11,286 nt of DNA from Xanthobacteraceae bacterium (GTDB taxonomy: Bacteria; Pseudomonadota; Alphaproteobacteria; Rhizobiales; Xanthobacteraceae). The first letter of the stretch is position 1; the number at the start of each line of letters is the position of its first letter. Position numbers and translations under genes: made by a program. Under the pieces are notes generated by a model, which worked only from the letters and a program-made list of their open reading frames with translations, did not search any database and was not told the DNA's origin. Where the stretch lies: contig JASHXX010000476.1 in NCBI GenBank assembly GCA_030043335.1, positions 1-11,286 on the forward strand. Reading direction: 5' to 3'. Below are positions 1 to 6,982 of the stretch, piece by piece.

Positions 1-265
1 TCGCCGCAATCGCCTGCTGGATAAGGCCGCCCGGCGCCTGACGCGTGCGCGCATAGAGGTTCGCGGTAAGGCGCTCGACAGGGCGAGGGTCCTGGCCGAT
101 CAGCTCCTCGGCGAGCTTCATGATGACGGCGGTCAGCCCTTTGGAGCCATAGCTCTCGTTGTACTCTGACCAGCCGACGAGTCCTGCGTCCGTCTCGATC
201 TTGAGGAACGAGAAGACGCGCCAGCCGGCGTCCGCATGTAGGTCAACGATACGAGAGATCTTCAC
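1..265 (-). CDS. Mandelate racemase/muconate lactonizing enzyme family protein, N-terminal part (runs off window)
   Basis: The complement from a GTG at 265-263 reads without a stop for 88 codons to the window edge. It begins MKISRIVDLHADAGWRVFSF and continues with KIETDAGLVGWSEYNE. This is the typical N-terminal capping domain of the enolase superfamily (MR/MLE group), in which a short beta hairpin reading 'K(I/V)ET.xGl.GwgE' is followed by a helical stretch (here SKGLTAVIMKLAEELIGQDP). Such enzymes abstract a proton alpha to a carboxylate, as in sugar-acid dehydratases and racemases. The catalytic barrel lies outside the window, so substrate and intactness are unknown. The GTG start is supported by GGAGGAAG about five bases upstream; no ATG offers a better start. 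It diverges from the gene at 446, leaving 180 bases that should hold both promoters; no clear -35/-10 pair was identified. The family call is from pattern recognition. Confidence 0.8.
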   Translation of the reverse strand, partial: MKISRIVDLHADAGWRVFSFLKIETDAGLVGWSEYNESYGSKGLTAVIMKLAEELIGQDPRPVERLTANLYARTRQAPGGLIQQAIAA

Positions 266-445
266 GGGGCTTCCTCCGAGACCAGGTCGGAATAGGCGCG
301 CACTCACTAGCCGCTAATGCCGAATACCCCGCACCAGCTCAGCCGGGTGGCCAGGGTATCCCCCAAAATCGTCGAGAATCGTCCGTTCCCACACTTGAGA
401 CGGATGTCACTTAACACCAAGTCCATTGTCGTTGGAGACCTGACC

Positions 446-1204
446 ATGATGAATCATAAGGTTGAGAACGGACGGCGCGATTTTCTCCTTACCATCGCGG
501 GCGGCATCGTGGGACTAACGGCTGGGTCTTCGCCGGGGCGAGTTTTAGCGCAGCCGACCAGAAGCCCCCCTCTCAGCATCGGCACCATCGGCGCAGGGCG
601 AGAGGGGGGCGCCCTAGGTGCGCTCTTCGTTAAGGCGGGGCATCCCGTGATGTTTTCGTCCCGCCATCCCGATACATTGAAAGGGCTCGTAGATGAGCTC
701 GGTCCCTTGGCCCGCGCCGGAACGGTTGCGGAGGCCATCGAATTTGGCGATGTCGTGATGGTTGTCGTTCCGTACACGGCGTTGGAGCAGATCGGCAAAG
801 ACTACGGCAACGCGCTTGCGAAGAAAGTGCTCGTGATCGACGTGAGCAACCCGATTGCACGACGTGACGGCGCCGCAATCGTCGAATGGGTCGATGAACA
901 GGGAGGAGCGGGCTTAGCGACGGCGAAATTGCTGCCTGGCGCGCATATCGTGCGCGCTTTCAACGCGATCAATTATGCCAAGCTGTCGGGGGACGCGCAC
1001 CGGCAGGGGGAACTTGTCGGCGTTCCGATCGCCGGCGACGACACGCACGCTATTGATATCGCGTCGAGCCTCATCCGAGAGATTGGTTTCGACCCCGTTG
1101 TCATCGGCGGACTGGCTATGGGCAAATATCTGGTGCCCGGAACGCCGCTCGGCGGCGAGCATACGGCGGCGGAAGTCCGGCAGATCGTAACGAACCTCCA
1201 TTGA
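446..1204 (+). CDS. Tat-exported NADP-binding protein, F420-dependent NADP reductase-like (Rossmann fold)
   Basis: Protein of 252 residues. I chose the ATG at 446 because GGAG lies about 10 bases upstream and because it places a twin-arginine signal at the very N-terminus (GRRDFLL, residues 9-15, then a hydrophobic stretch and VLA|QP with cleavage near residue 35). An in-frame ATG at 317 would bury that signal behind 43 unlikely residues. The mature part opens with a Rossmann fold: SIGTIGAGREGG contains GxGxxG at residues 49-54. The second strand ends in SSR (residues 71-73), a pattern usually associated with NADP(H) rather than NAD(H). This matches the COG2085/NADPH-dependent F420 reductase-like group, which are predicted dinucleotide-binding oxidoreductases. 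Homologues of this group are mostly cytoplasmic, so the Tat signal is notable. It is followed after 112 bases by a flavin reductase-like gene on the same strand, consistent with a redox pair. The electron partner and substrate are unknown. Confidence 0.8.
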   Translation: MMNHKVENGRRDFLLTIAGGIVGLTAGSSPGRVLAQPTRSPPLSIGTIGAGREGGALGALFVKAGHPVMFSSRHPDTLKGLVDELGPLARAGTVAEAIEFGDVVMVVVPYTALEQIGKDYGNALAKKVLVIDVSNPIARRDGAAIVEWVDEQGGAGLATAKLLPGAHIVRAFNAINYAKLSGDAHRQGELVGVPIAGDDTHAIDIASSLIREIGFDPVVIGGLAMGKYLVPGTPLGGEHTAAEVRQIVTNLH

Positions 1205-1316
1205 AATCGGCAGATGACGGAGACCGGAGCACATCGCTGGGCGAGCCGTCCGCGATAGGGAACCTGCGCCCGCGGGCAAACCAGTGAGCCGGGAGTTAAG
1301 AAAAAAGGAAGCACGC

Positions 1317-1940
1317 ATGGCGGAGAAGGACATCCACTATTACGAGCCGGCCAACGGGCATGGACTAAAGTACGATCCCTTCAATGCCATCGTCGCACCG
1401 CGACCGATCGGCTGGATTTCCTCGCGCGATGCCAAGGGGAATATCAACCTTGCACCGTACAGCTTTTTCAACGCGTTTTGCTATAAGCCGCCGATTGTTG
1501 GCTTTTCCTCAACAAGCTGGAAGGACAGCGTTTCGAACATCCAGGAGACCAAGGAGTTCTGCTGGAATCTCTCGATCATGGATCTCGCCAAGCAGATGAA
1601 CGCGACCTCGGCCCATGTCGCTCATGATGTCAACGAATTCACGATCGCTGGGTTGACGGCAACCCCGAGCAAAATCGTCAGGGTGCCGCGCGTGGCGGAG
1701 AGTCCGGTGTCGTTCGAATGCAGGCTTTCGGAGATCGTTCAGCTCAAGCGCGCGGACGGCGGAAAAGCTGAGGCTTGGCTAACTCTGGGCGAAGTAGTGG
1801 CCGTCCACATCGACAAAACCTTCATCAAGGAGGGCGTCTACCAGACTGCGCTCGCACGCCCCATTGCGCGCGCAGGGCGCACAGGGGACTACTTCGAAAT
1901 CCGTCCCGACGCCATGTTCGAAATGCCGCGGCCAGATTGA
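1317..1940 (+). CDS. Flavin reductase family protein (FMN-binding split barrel)
   Basis: Protein of 207 residues from the ATG at 1317, which has AAGGAAG a few bases upstream; an in-frame GTG at 1284 lacks a comparable site. The N-terminal third carries the hallmark of the flavin reductase/DIM6-NTAB split-barrel family: FNAIVAPRPIGWISSRDAKG, then NLAPYSFFNAF and PPIVGFSS, which line the FMN site. The sequence continues with ETKEFCWNLSIMDLAKQMNATSA and a long beta-rich C-terminal half (ESPVSFECRLSEIVQL; AWLTLGEVVAVHID). Members bind FMN and either reduce free flavin for a partner monooxygenase or act as flavoprotein oxidoreductases. No monooxygenase is visible here. The gene probably shares a transcript with the upstream NADP-binding protein. 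No lesion is seen, and the length is normal for the family. Confidence 0.88.
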   Translation: MAEKDIHYYEPANGHGLKYDPFNAIVAPRPIGWISSRDAKGNINLAPYSFFNAFCYKPPIVGFSSTSWKDSVSNIQETKEFCWNLSIMDLAKQMNATSAHVAHDVNEFTIAGLTATPSKIVRVPRVAESPVSFECRLSEIVQLKRADGGKAEAWLTLGEVVAVHIDKTFIKEGVYQTALARPIARAGRTGDYFEIRPDAMFEMPRPD

Positions 1941-1988
1941 GAGATCCCTGTCTAAGAATTCGGACGTGGACTCATAAATTAGGTTTGA

Positions 1989-2085
1989 TGTCCGCTCAGC
2001 TCCGGAAGCGTGCTTTCTCGCAATAAGTCATTCTGGAATATTTGCAATGTCTGCTTTCCGCCCGCTAGCGACCGCTGAGCGGACA
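1989..2085. repeat. 12-bp inverted repeat in intergenic DNA
   Basis: TGTCCGCTCAGC at 1989-2000 is the exact reverse complement of GCTGAGCGGACA at 2074-2085. The 73 bases between them include a related half-copy (tgtctgctttccgcccgctagcg). It lies in the 260-base space between the convergent flavin reductase gene and the HAD pseudogene. There is no T-tract, so a simple terminator is unlikely. Short 'gtccgct...agcggac' words of this kind are, from memory, frequent in intergenic DNA of Bradyrhizobium-like genomes, and a looser relative (gtccgcattcgggccgaagcagac) occurs near 3300. Confidence 0.45.
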
Positions 2086-2200
2086 CCGGGGATATCGGCT
2101 CAGGGCCATCACCGACGCTTTCCTCCATGTGTGTAAACTATGTTCAACGAGCAAGCTTAAGTGGAAGACTCACTCGATCCGGCCGCTAGGAGGGGCATGC

Positions 2201-2816
2201 CTAGGTCAGCAGCTCCACAGCCTTGAGCTCGTCACGGAGCGCGGCCGGACTGTTGAAGCAAACGCCATGGAGCCGGAGGGCGTTTGCCGCCGCAACGTTG
2301 CGCGCGTTGTCATCGATGAAGACCGCAGTTTCCGGTCTGATCGCGTAGCGCTCGAGTAGAAGGCGGAAGAGGAGCGGATCAGGCTTTACCATCTTTTCCT
2401 GTCCAGAGACCACAATGCCTTGGAACTAGGTGAAGAACTCGAAGCGACGACGCCCGACAGGAAAGGTCTCCGCCGACCAGTTGGTTAGGCCATATAGTGG
2501 CACGCCACGATCGCGCAGCTCCGCAAGGATCTCGACAGCACCTTCGATAGGACCGCGCATGGTCTCGTCGAACCGCGAGTGCCACACTTCGATCAAGTCA
2601 GTCTTTTCTGGATATTTGCAGGCAAGCGCCGCCGTCCCCTCGGCAAAACTGCGTCCAGCGTCTTGACAAAGATTCCACTCGGGCGTGCAATCGTTCGAAA
2701 GAAAGTGCTCCATGGCCGCGACATCTTCACCAAAGATCTTTTCGGTAAAGATGACGCGGATCCCAGTCGATCAGTACTCCGCCAAAATCAAAAATCGCAA
2801 TGGTCCGCTTGCTCAT
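2201..2816 (-). pseudogene. HAD-superfamily hydrolase (HAD-IA, YihX/haloacid-dehalogenase-like), broken by a frameshift and an amber codon
   Basis: Reading from an ATG at 2816 (GGGAG upstream) gives MSKRTIAIFDFGGVLIDWDP with the nucleophile Asp10 of HAD motif I. The frame stops about 20 codons later, but shifting one base inside the A4 run (2739-2742 on the plus strand) restores RKIFGEDVAAMEHFL and a long open frame. That frame carries motif II (LTNWS) and ends at a TAG at 2428-2426. Reading through it continues in the same frame with FQGIVVSG, motif III (KMVKPDP) and motif IV (VFIDDNARN), then a natural TAG at 2201-2203. The stop sits where family members usually have a Trp before 'F.GIVVSG', so TGG to TAG is the simplest explanation. 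With both lesions repaired the protein would be about 204 residues with every HAD motif, close to the usual length of 200-220. Phosphatase or haloacid dehalogenase activity cannot be told apart. It is likely non-functional unless the lesions are sequencing errors. Confidence 0.85.
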
Positions 2817-3618
2817 TCAGTGTGGTCTCCCATCAGATAGCCTCCTCGTTCTCATTAGTGTTCAATCAAGGTTCCAGTTTTGGCTCGAAATGTGCTCATT
2901 TTAGAAACGATCTCATTGCACCTATGATACTTGCTCAGGGTCGCCTTAACGACCCCAGCCAATGTCTCTTTTGGGTCCATTCGCTACCGACCCCTCAAAT
3001 CGCGCGATGTTCGGGATGGCCTACAAGCGCACATCGCCCTCCATTGCGTGAGTGATCTACTTCGACACTGAGGCGCGCCGGCGTCCCCTGTCAGTCCTTC
3101 CGCTACGTTCTTGAGATTGTTGCCTCGCCACAGATGGCGAGGCTTCGCAAGGTGCCAAGTTAGGAATGTTCGTATCGTATCGTCGGGCACGATCTTAGTT
3201 GTTGTCAGGTCCGGCGAGGATCCTAGTTCGGGTCAGCTTGCTACCTTGGCACCGCCGGCAACTTGGATCAGGCTTGCGGTCCATCAACGCGCCTCCTCAG
3301 GTCCGCATTCGGGCCGAAGCAGACATGAACTGTCAGGTAGGAGTGGCCGGATCGGTCGAAAATGACCCATTTCGACATTTCAGCCGGACCATTTGCTGTG
3401 GTGCATACGACTGGGCGGCTCACGCAGTTGTCATATCTCAAGCACGCTTACGGGCGATAGTGTTTGGCGTTGCGCTGCGCCGACTTCACGGTTGCTTTCT
3501 CTAACGCGCGACCTAGCGCTACAGCTACCACCTGGCTGCGGTCTTATGACTATGGACACGTCTGTGAGCCATCTGGACTTTTGCTGCATCACCAAAGCCT
3601 CAACCCCCGGAGGATGAC
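2817..3618. other. About 800 bases without a convincing gene
   Basis: No reading frame on either strand of this gap has a recognisable domain, a good ribosome binding site and gene-like codon use together. Open frames of 60-100 codons exist but look fortuitous. The base composition is more mixed than in the flanking genes. Visible items are the hairpin at 3122-3143, an imperfect palindrome near 3300 (gtccgc...gcagac), and GGAGGA just before the sulfatase ATG at 3619. The 200 or so bases upstream of 3619 should contain the sulfatase promoter, but no confident -35/-10 pair was found. Confidence 0.5.
3122..3143. other. Perfect 9-bp stem, 4-base loop hairpin
   Basis: GCCTCGCCA (3122-3130) and TGGCGAGGC (3135-3143) pair perfectly around the loop CAGA. 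No T-run follows on either strand, so it is not a standard intrinsic terminator. It may be an isolated repetitive palindrome or a remnant. No function can be assigned. Confidence 0.5.
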
Positions 3619-5301
3619 ATGAGCAAGGGAGACCAAGACCATCGCCTCAAGGATCAAACGACGGATAACGGCGCTACCGCAAGAATAAATCGGCGCAATA
3701 TGTTGCTTGGCGGTACGACGCTCGCCGCGGCGTCGGCGCTCGCGGCGGGAGGTCACATTCAGGTCGCACAGGCGCAAACGCAGCCGACAGCGAGCGGCAA
3801 GAAGCCGAACATCCTGGTCATCTTCGGCGATGATATCGGCGTTCCCCAGATCAGCGCCTACACCATGGGGATGATGGGCTATCGTACGCCGAACATCGAT
3901 CGCATCGCTAGCGAAGGTGCCATCTTCACAGACTCCTACGGCCAACAAAGTTGCACCGCCGGCCGCGCGTCTTTTATTCTCGGGCAGGAGCCGTTCCGCA
4001 CCGGTCTATTGACGATCGGAATGCCCGGCGATCCGCACGGCATCACCGACTGGATGCCGACCATCGCCGACGTACTGAAGACCCAAGGTTATGCGACTGG
4101 CCAGTTCGGCAAGAACCATCTCGGCGATCACGACGAACACCTGCCGACCAATCATGGTTTCGACGAGTTCTTTGGCAACCTCTACCACCTCAATGCCGAG
4201 GAGGAGCCGGAGGGCTATTTCTATCCGAAGGATCCCGAGTTTAAGAAAAAATACGGTCCACGCGGTGTCATCCATTCCTGGGCAAATGCCGACGGCACGC
4301 AGCGGATTGAAGACACCGGCCCGCTGAACATCAAGCGCATGCCGACGATCGACCAAGAGTTTCTCGACGCGACCAAAAAGTTCATCGACACCATCGCCAA
4401 GGCGAACAAGCCGTTCTTCGTCTGGTTCAACACGACCCGCATGCACGTCTTCACGCATCTGAAGCCGGAATCGCTCGGCAAGACCGGCAAGGGCATCCAT
4501 GCCGATGGCATGGTCGAGCATGACGGCATGGTCGGCGATCTGCTCAAGCAGCTTGACGAGCTCAAGATCGCCGACAACACCATCGTGCTCTACACTACCG
4601 ATAACGGCGCCGAGATCGCGCTGTGGCCCGACGGCGCCATGACACCGTTCCACGGCGAAAAAGGTACCACCTGGGAAGGCGGCTTCCGCATCCCGATGAT
4701 GGTGCGTTGGCCGGGCGTAGTGAAGCCAAGCACGCAATACAATGACATCATCTCACTGATCGACTGGTTCCCGACGCTGTGCGCCGCCGCCGGCATTCCA
4801 GATATCAAGGAAAAAATGAAAAACGGTTTCAACGCGGGCAAGAAGACCTTCAAGGTCCACCTCGACGGCTACGACTTCATGCCGTTTCTCAGGGGCGATG
4901 CGAAGCAGGGTCCGCGCGACGCGATCTATTACTTCGACCAGGGCGGTAACCTCAACGCGATCCGCTGGAACGACTGGAAGCTCAACTTTGCCACATCGTC
5001 GAAAGGCAACATCGCCACTTCGACGCGCGAGGTGACGGCGTGGGCGTTGATCGAGAATCTACGTATGGATCCTTATGAGCGCGGCCTCGAAGAGGGCGGC
5101 GGCGCAATCGACTTCCTGGCAAGGAACATTTGGCTGCTTGTCCCCATCCAGGGAAAGATCAAGGAGTTTTTCGCCGATTTCGATCAGTTTCCCTATCAAA
5201 CCGGGAGTTCGCTCAATGCTGGGAACATCAATTACGCGGCGTTGCGGCAGCAGGATGCGCTGAAGCGGTTGAACGAGTTGGAGCGTCTCGTGCCGCAGTA
5301 A
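3619..5301 (+). CDS. Tat-exported arylsulfatase (class I, formylglycine-dependent sulfatase)
   Basis: Protein of 560 residues starting at an ATG preceded by GGAGGATGAC. Residues 1-52 form a twin-arginine signal (NRRNMLLGG with Arg25-Arg26, an Ala-rich core, AQA|QTQ), so the enzyme should fold and mature in the cytoplasm and act in the periplasm. The calcium site GDDIG (Asp71, Asp72) is followed by the sulfatase signature SCTAGRASF. Cys112 is the residue that maturation oxidises to formylglycine and Arg116 completes the C-x-A-x-R form of the motif. Further expected residues are FGKNHLGD (Lys165, His167), TRMHVFTH (His276), YTTDNG (Asp328, Asn329) and GEKGTTWEGG (Lys348). The active site therefore looks complete. 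Sulfatases of this family hydrolyse sulfate esters to sulfate and an alcohol. The actual ester is unknown; 'aryl' is the conventional name only. No sulfate transporter or dedicated maturase gene lies in the window. It appears to be a single-gene unit closed by the stem-loop at 5325. Confidence 0.92.
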   Translation: MSKGDQDHRLKDQTTDNGATARINRRNMLLGGTTLAAASALAAGGHIQVAQAQTQPTASGKKPNILVIFGDDIGVPQISAYTMGMMGYRTPNIDRIASEGAIFTDSYGQQSCTAGRASFILGQEPFRTGLLTIGMPGDPHGITDWMPTIADVLKTQGYATGQFGKNHLGDHDEHLPTNHGFDEFFGNLYHLNAEEEPEGYFYPKDPEFKKKYGPRGVIHSWANADGTQRIEDTGPLNIKRMPTIDQEFLDATKKFIDTIAKANKPFFVWFNTTRMHVFTHLKPESLGKTGKGIHADGMVEHDGMVGDLLKQLDELKIADNTIVLYTTDNGAEIALWPDGAMTPFHGEKGTTWEGGFRIPMMVRWPGVVKPSTQYNDIISLIDWFPTLCAAAGIPDIKEKMKNGFNAGKKTFKVHLDGYDFMPFLRGDAKQGPRDAIYYFDQGGNLNAIRWNDWKLNFATSSKGNIATSTREVTAWALIENLRMDPYERGLEEGGGAIDFLARNIWLLVPIQGKIKEFFADFDQFPYQTGSSLNAGNINYAALRQQDALKRLNELERLVPQ

Positions 5302-5324
5302 AGTAGACCGGTGGGCACCACGGA

Positions 5325-5358
5325 CACCGCTTCCGCCCCATTGCGTGCGGAAGCGGTG
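5325..5358 (+). terminator. Strong stem-loop just after the sulfatase stop
   Basis: CACCGCTTCCGC (5325-5336) and GCGGAAGCGGTG (5347-5358) form a perfect 12-bp stem with a 10-base loop, 23 bases after the sulfatase TAA. The following bases are AAAGGACG, so the U-tract of a classic intrinsic terminator is absent. A transcription end or an mRNA 3' stabilising structure is the most likely role, judged from position and stem strength. Confidence 0.6.
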
Positions 5359-5359
5359 A

Positions 5360-5644
5360 AAGGACGTTGGCCTAACCAATCCACTACTATATGGGGCGGC
5401 CAAGGAAGGACGTATCAACGAGATAACCTACGAGGTCCCGAAGCCCGGTCCCGATAAGACGCCGCGGCTGAAGGCAAGTTTTCGTAACGGCGGTCGCCGG
5501 CTTAGGGTGCGGCGTGGGCTACTACAAGTAGTTCGTTCTTTCCAAAAGGCCGACGCCGCGCCCCAGGAATCGGGTGGTTCGGCGGAAGGTGGCGTTTTAC
5601 AGTCACTTGCTTTGCGGGCGCTCGCATCACCAGGAGAATGGGCC
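5360..5644 (+). other. Intergenic stretch with an uninterrupted frame continuous with the next gene
   Basis: From the TGA at 5357-5359 the frame of the downstream DUF3617-like gene stays open through this whole stretch, reading for example EGRINEITYEVPKPGPDKTP near 5410-5470. It has no ATG, and the only alternative start noticed is a GTG at 5507 without a clear ribosome binding site. The downstream protein has a signal peptide that would be buried by a longer start. This is therefore either chance openness in G+C-rich DNA or a remnant of another coding sequence. No family was recognised. Confidence 0.35.
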
Positions 5645-6112
5645 ATGACCCCCGCAGCTCAATTTGCGGCTACCGCTGCGACGCTCATGCTGCCGCTGGG
5701 CATCTGTTCGGCCGGTCCATCAAGTCTACTCAATGGTTCATATGAAGTCGTCTCTCGGCTGGAAATACCTCATGTCGAAGAATGGGCAGTCGATAAGACG
5801 ACGCAGATTTGTCTTTCCGGTATTCCAACCGGTGGCGGCATGCCAATCCCGGTCCAGAGCGCCAACAACCCCTGCGCCAAATGCGCGACGCGAAATCTCG
5901 CCGCGGGGAGCGCTGCAATCGAATATGACATCGTTTGCCCGGGCCGAGGGTCGGCCAAGGCTCATGCGAGCTACACCTTAAATGAAGGCAGCTTTTACGG
6001 CCGCGTCGTGATGGTGCTCGGCGGAAAAAACATGACCATGACAGAAGTCGTACATGGCCGCCGCATCGGAGCGTGTGACTACCAGTCGCTTAAATCGGTA
6101 GAGCGTTTCTAA
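5645..6112 (+). CDS. Small secreted DUF3617-like protein
   Basis: Protein of 155 residues from the ATG at 5645, with AGGAGA about eight bases upstream. The first 23 residues are an uncharged hydrophobic stretch ending CSA|GP, read as a Sec signal peptide; LGIC is not a good lipobox because the residue before Cys is Ile. The mature part follows the DUF3617 pattern of alphaproteobacteria: an opening SYEVVSRLEIP in place of the usual 'G.We.t..m..P', then TTQICLS, a Cys-x-x-Cys (NPCAKCATR), YDIVCPGRGSAKAHASYTL, SFYGRVVMVLGG and a final Cys near the C-terminus (RIGAC). The conserved cysteines suggest disulfides in the periplasm. Function of the family is unknown. It stands alone on the plus strand and converges with the recombinase remnant. 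Assignment to DUF3617 rests on motif memory. Confidence 0.65.
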   Translation: MTPAAQFAATAATLMLPLGICSAGPSSLLNGSYEVVSRLEIPHVEEWAVDKTTQICLSGIPTGGGMPIPVQSANNPCAKCATRNLAAGSAAIEYDIVCPGRGSAKAHASYTLNEGSFYGRVVMVLGGKNMTMTEVVHGRRIGACDYQSLKSVERF

Positions 6113-6170
6113 ACGTTGACGCGCTCCACGACAGCGGCGCTAGAGTGTCAGCCAATAGCGATCTCCCGGC

Positions 6171-6455
6171 TTATTGACTGAAACCGACGAAGCGTTGACG
6201 CCAAATCCGGCCCATCTTCCTATCTTCCTCACCCCCTCGGTGCGTCCAGGAGCCTTGAGAGCAGCCACGATGCGTTGCTTGAGCGCCTCCTTGATCGGGC
6301 CGGTCGAGGCGTTTGCCCTCCCTGCGCGCCCTTAGGAGGCCGACGCGCACCCTTTCCTGAATAATGCTGTGTTCGAAGTCGGCGAACACAGACAACATGC
6401 CGACCGAACATGGCCTTGCCGCTCGGTGTCGTCGTATCGGCCTTTATACGAACAG
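6171..6455 (-). pseudogene. Serine recombinase (resolvase/invertase) C-terminal remnant, multiply frameshifted
   Basis: Three minus-strand frames in succession spell one resolvase C-terminus. The first (about 6455-6408) reads DTTTPSGKAMFG. The second (6398-6305) reads MLSVFADFEHSIIQERVRVG then LLRARREGKRL, the long helix typical of serine recombinases. The third (about 6294-6175) reads ALKQRIVAALKAPGRTEGVR then KI and GFGVNASSV, which matches the helix-turn-helix DNA-binding end. The first shift coincides with a 4-base tandem duplication (CCGACCGA, 6400-6407 on the plus strand); removing one unit joins AMFG directly to MLSVFADFE. The second shift lies between about 6291 and 6304. The catalytic N-terminal domain with its nucleophilic Ser is absent, so the element cannot be active. 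It overlaps the extended NIPSNAP frame and is probably the relic of a mobile element or phage integrase/resolvase. Confidence 0.85.
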
Positions 6456-6834
6456 TTGCTCCATCCGAAACCACGCGGAACGCCCTCCACCCGCCGCGCC
6501 TCGGCCAATTACGGATGTGGTCCCACGGCGCAGCCTGGAGCAGCTTCACTTCCTGGGTCATCAGTAGGGGACGGAACTTTGACGCAAAGCCCTCGACGAA
6601 CTCCTTGTTCGCATATACCGCGGCCCAATGTGCCCGACGATCATCATCATCGTCGAATTTCCACAGATGCAGAAGCTGGTTGATCGTGCCGGTATCAGCC
6701 TGAAAGTATCCGACCAACTTCTTGTCGTGACCGCCCTTCTGAAGCGCCGGAAAGCCAATCTTCTGGTAGAGCTTCACGGCCTCCGCCATTGTGCCGACGC
6801 GAAGCGTATAGGTTCTTAGTTCATAAAGGGCCAT
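6229..6834 (-). CDS. NIPSNAP family protein with a frameshifted, extended C-terminus
   Basis: The ATG at 6834 has AAGGAG about 10 bases upstream and gives MALYELRTYTLRVGTMAEAV. The sequence continues with the NIPSNAP-domain features YFQADTGTINQLLHLWKFDD and ASKFRPLLMTQEVKLLQAAPW. NIPSNAP domains are small ferredoxin-like alpha/beta folds often found beside catabolic genes; their biochemical role is poorly defined. Homologues are about 105-110 residues, but this frame runs 201 residues to a stop at 6229. Adding one G in the G3 run at 6522-6524 makes the end read PWGPHP followed by TAA (6511-6509), a 108-residue protein of normal size. The last half of the frame is thus out-of-frame DNA followed by the recombinase remnant. 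An upstream ATG at 6885 is in frame but adds an Arg-rich segment with no better binding site. It lies 148 bases after the cupin gene on the same strand and may be co-transcribed. The domain itself looks intact. Confidence 0.8.
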   Translation of the reverse strand: MALYELRTYTLRVGTMAEAVKLYQKIGFPALQKGGHDKKLVGYFQADTGTINQLLHLWKFDDDDDRRAHWAAVYANKEFVEGFASKFRPLLMTQEVKLLQAAPWDHIRNWPRRGGWRAFRVVSDGATVRIKADTTTPSGKAMFGRHVVCVRRLRTQHYSGKGARRPPKGAQGGQTPRPARSRRRSSNASWLLSRLLDAPRG

Positions 6835-6982
6835 CGGACGTTTTCTCCTTCTGGAGATTAGAGCCGCCGCTGCGGTCCGCATCAAACGGCAAACCTGGAG
6901 TGACTCGGCTATTTCATCGTCTCATGGCGGGTGTTCAACGGCGCTGGCCCGGCGAACTCCTCAATGCGGCGATGAACGCCCC

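Noticed and set aside
317..445. N-terminal extension of the NADP-binding protein from an ATG at 317
   Set aside because: No ribosome binding site, atypical residues, and it would hide the twin-arginine signal that starts at the ATG at 446, which has GGAG upstream.
3111..3504. Open frames of 74-101 codons upstream of the sulfatase
   Set aside because: No recognisable domain, no ribosome binding site and no gene-like codon pattern; overlapping frames are equally open.
4006..4737. 243-codon minus-strand ORF antisense to the sulfatase
   Set aside because: It lies wholly inside a well-supported sulfatase gene; long antisense frames are common in G+C-rich coding DNA, and no domain was recognised.
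6364..6703. Plus-strand ORFs opposite the NIPSNAP gene
   Set aside because: They are shadows of the minus-strand NIPSNAP and recombinase sequences, whose protein motifs are clear.
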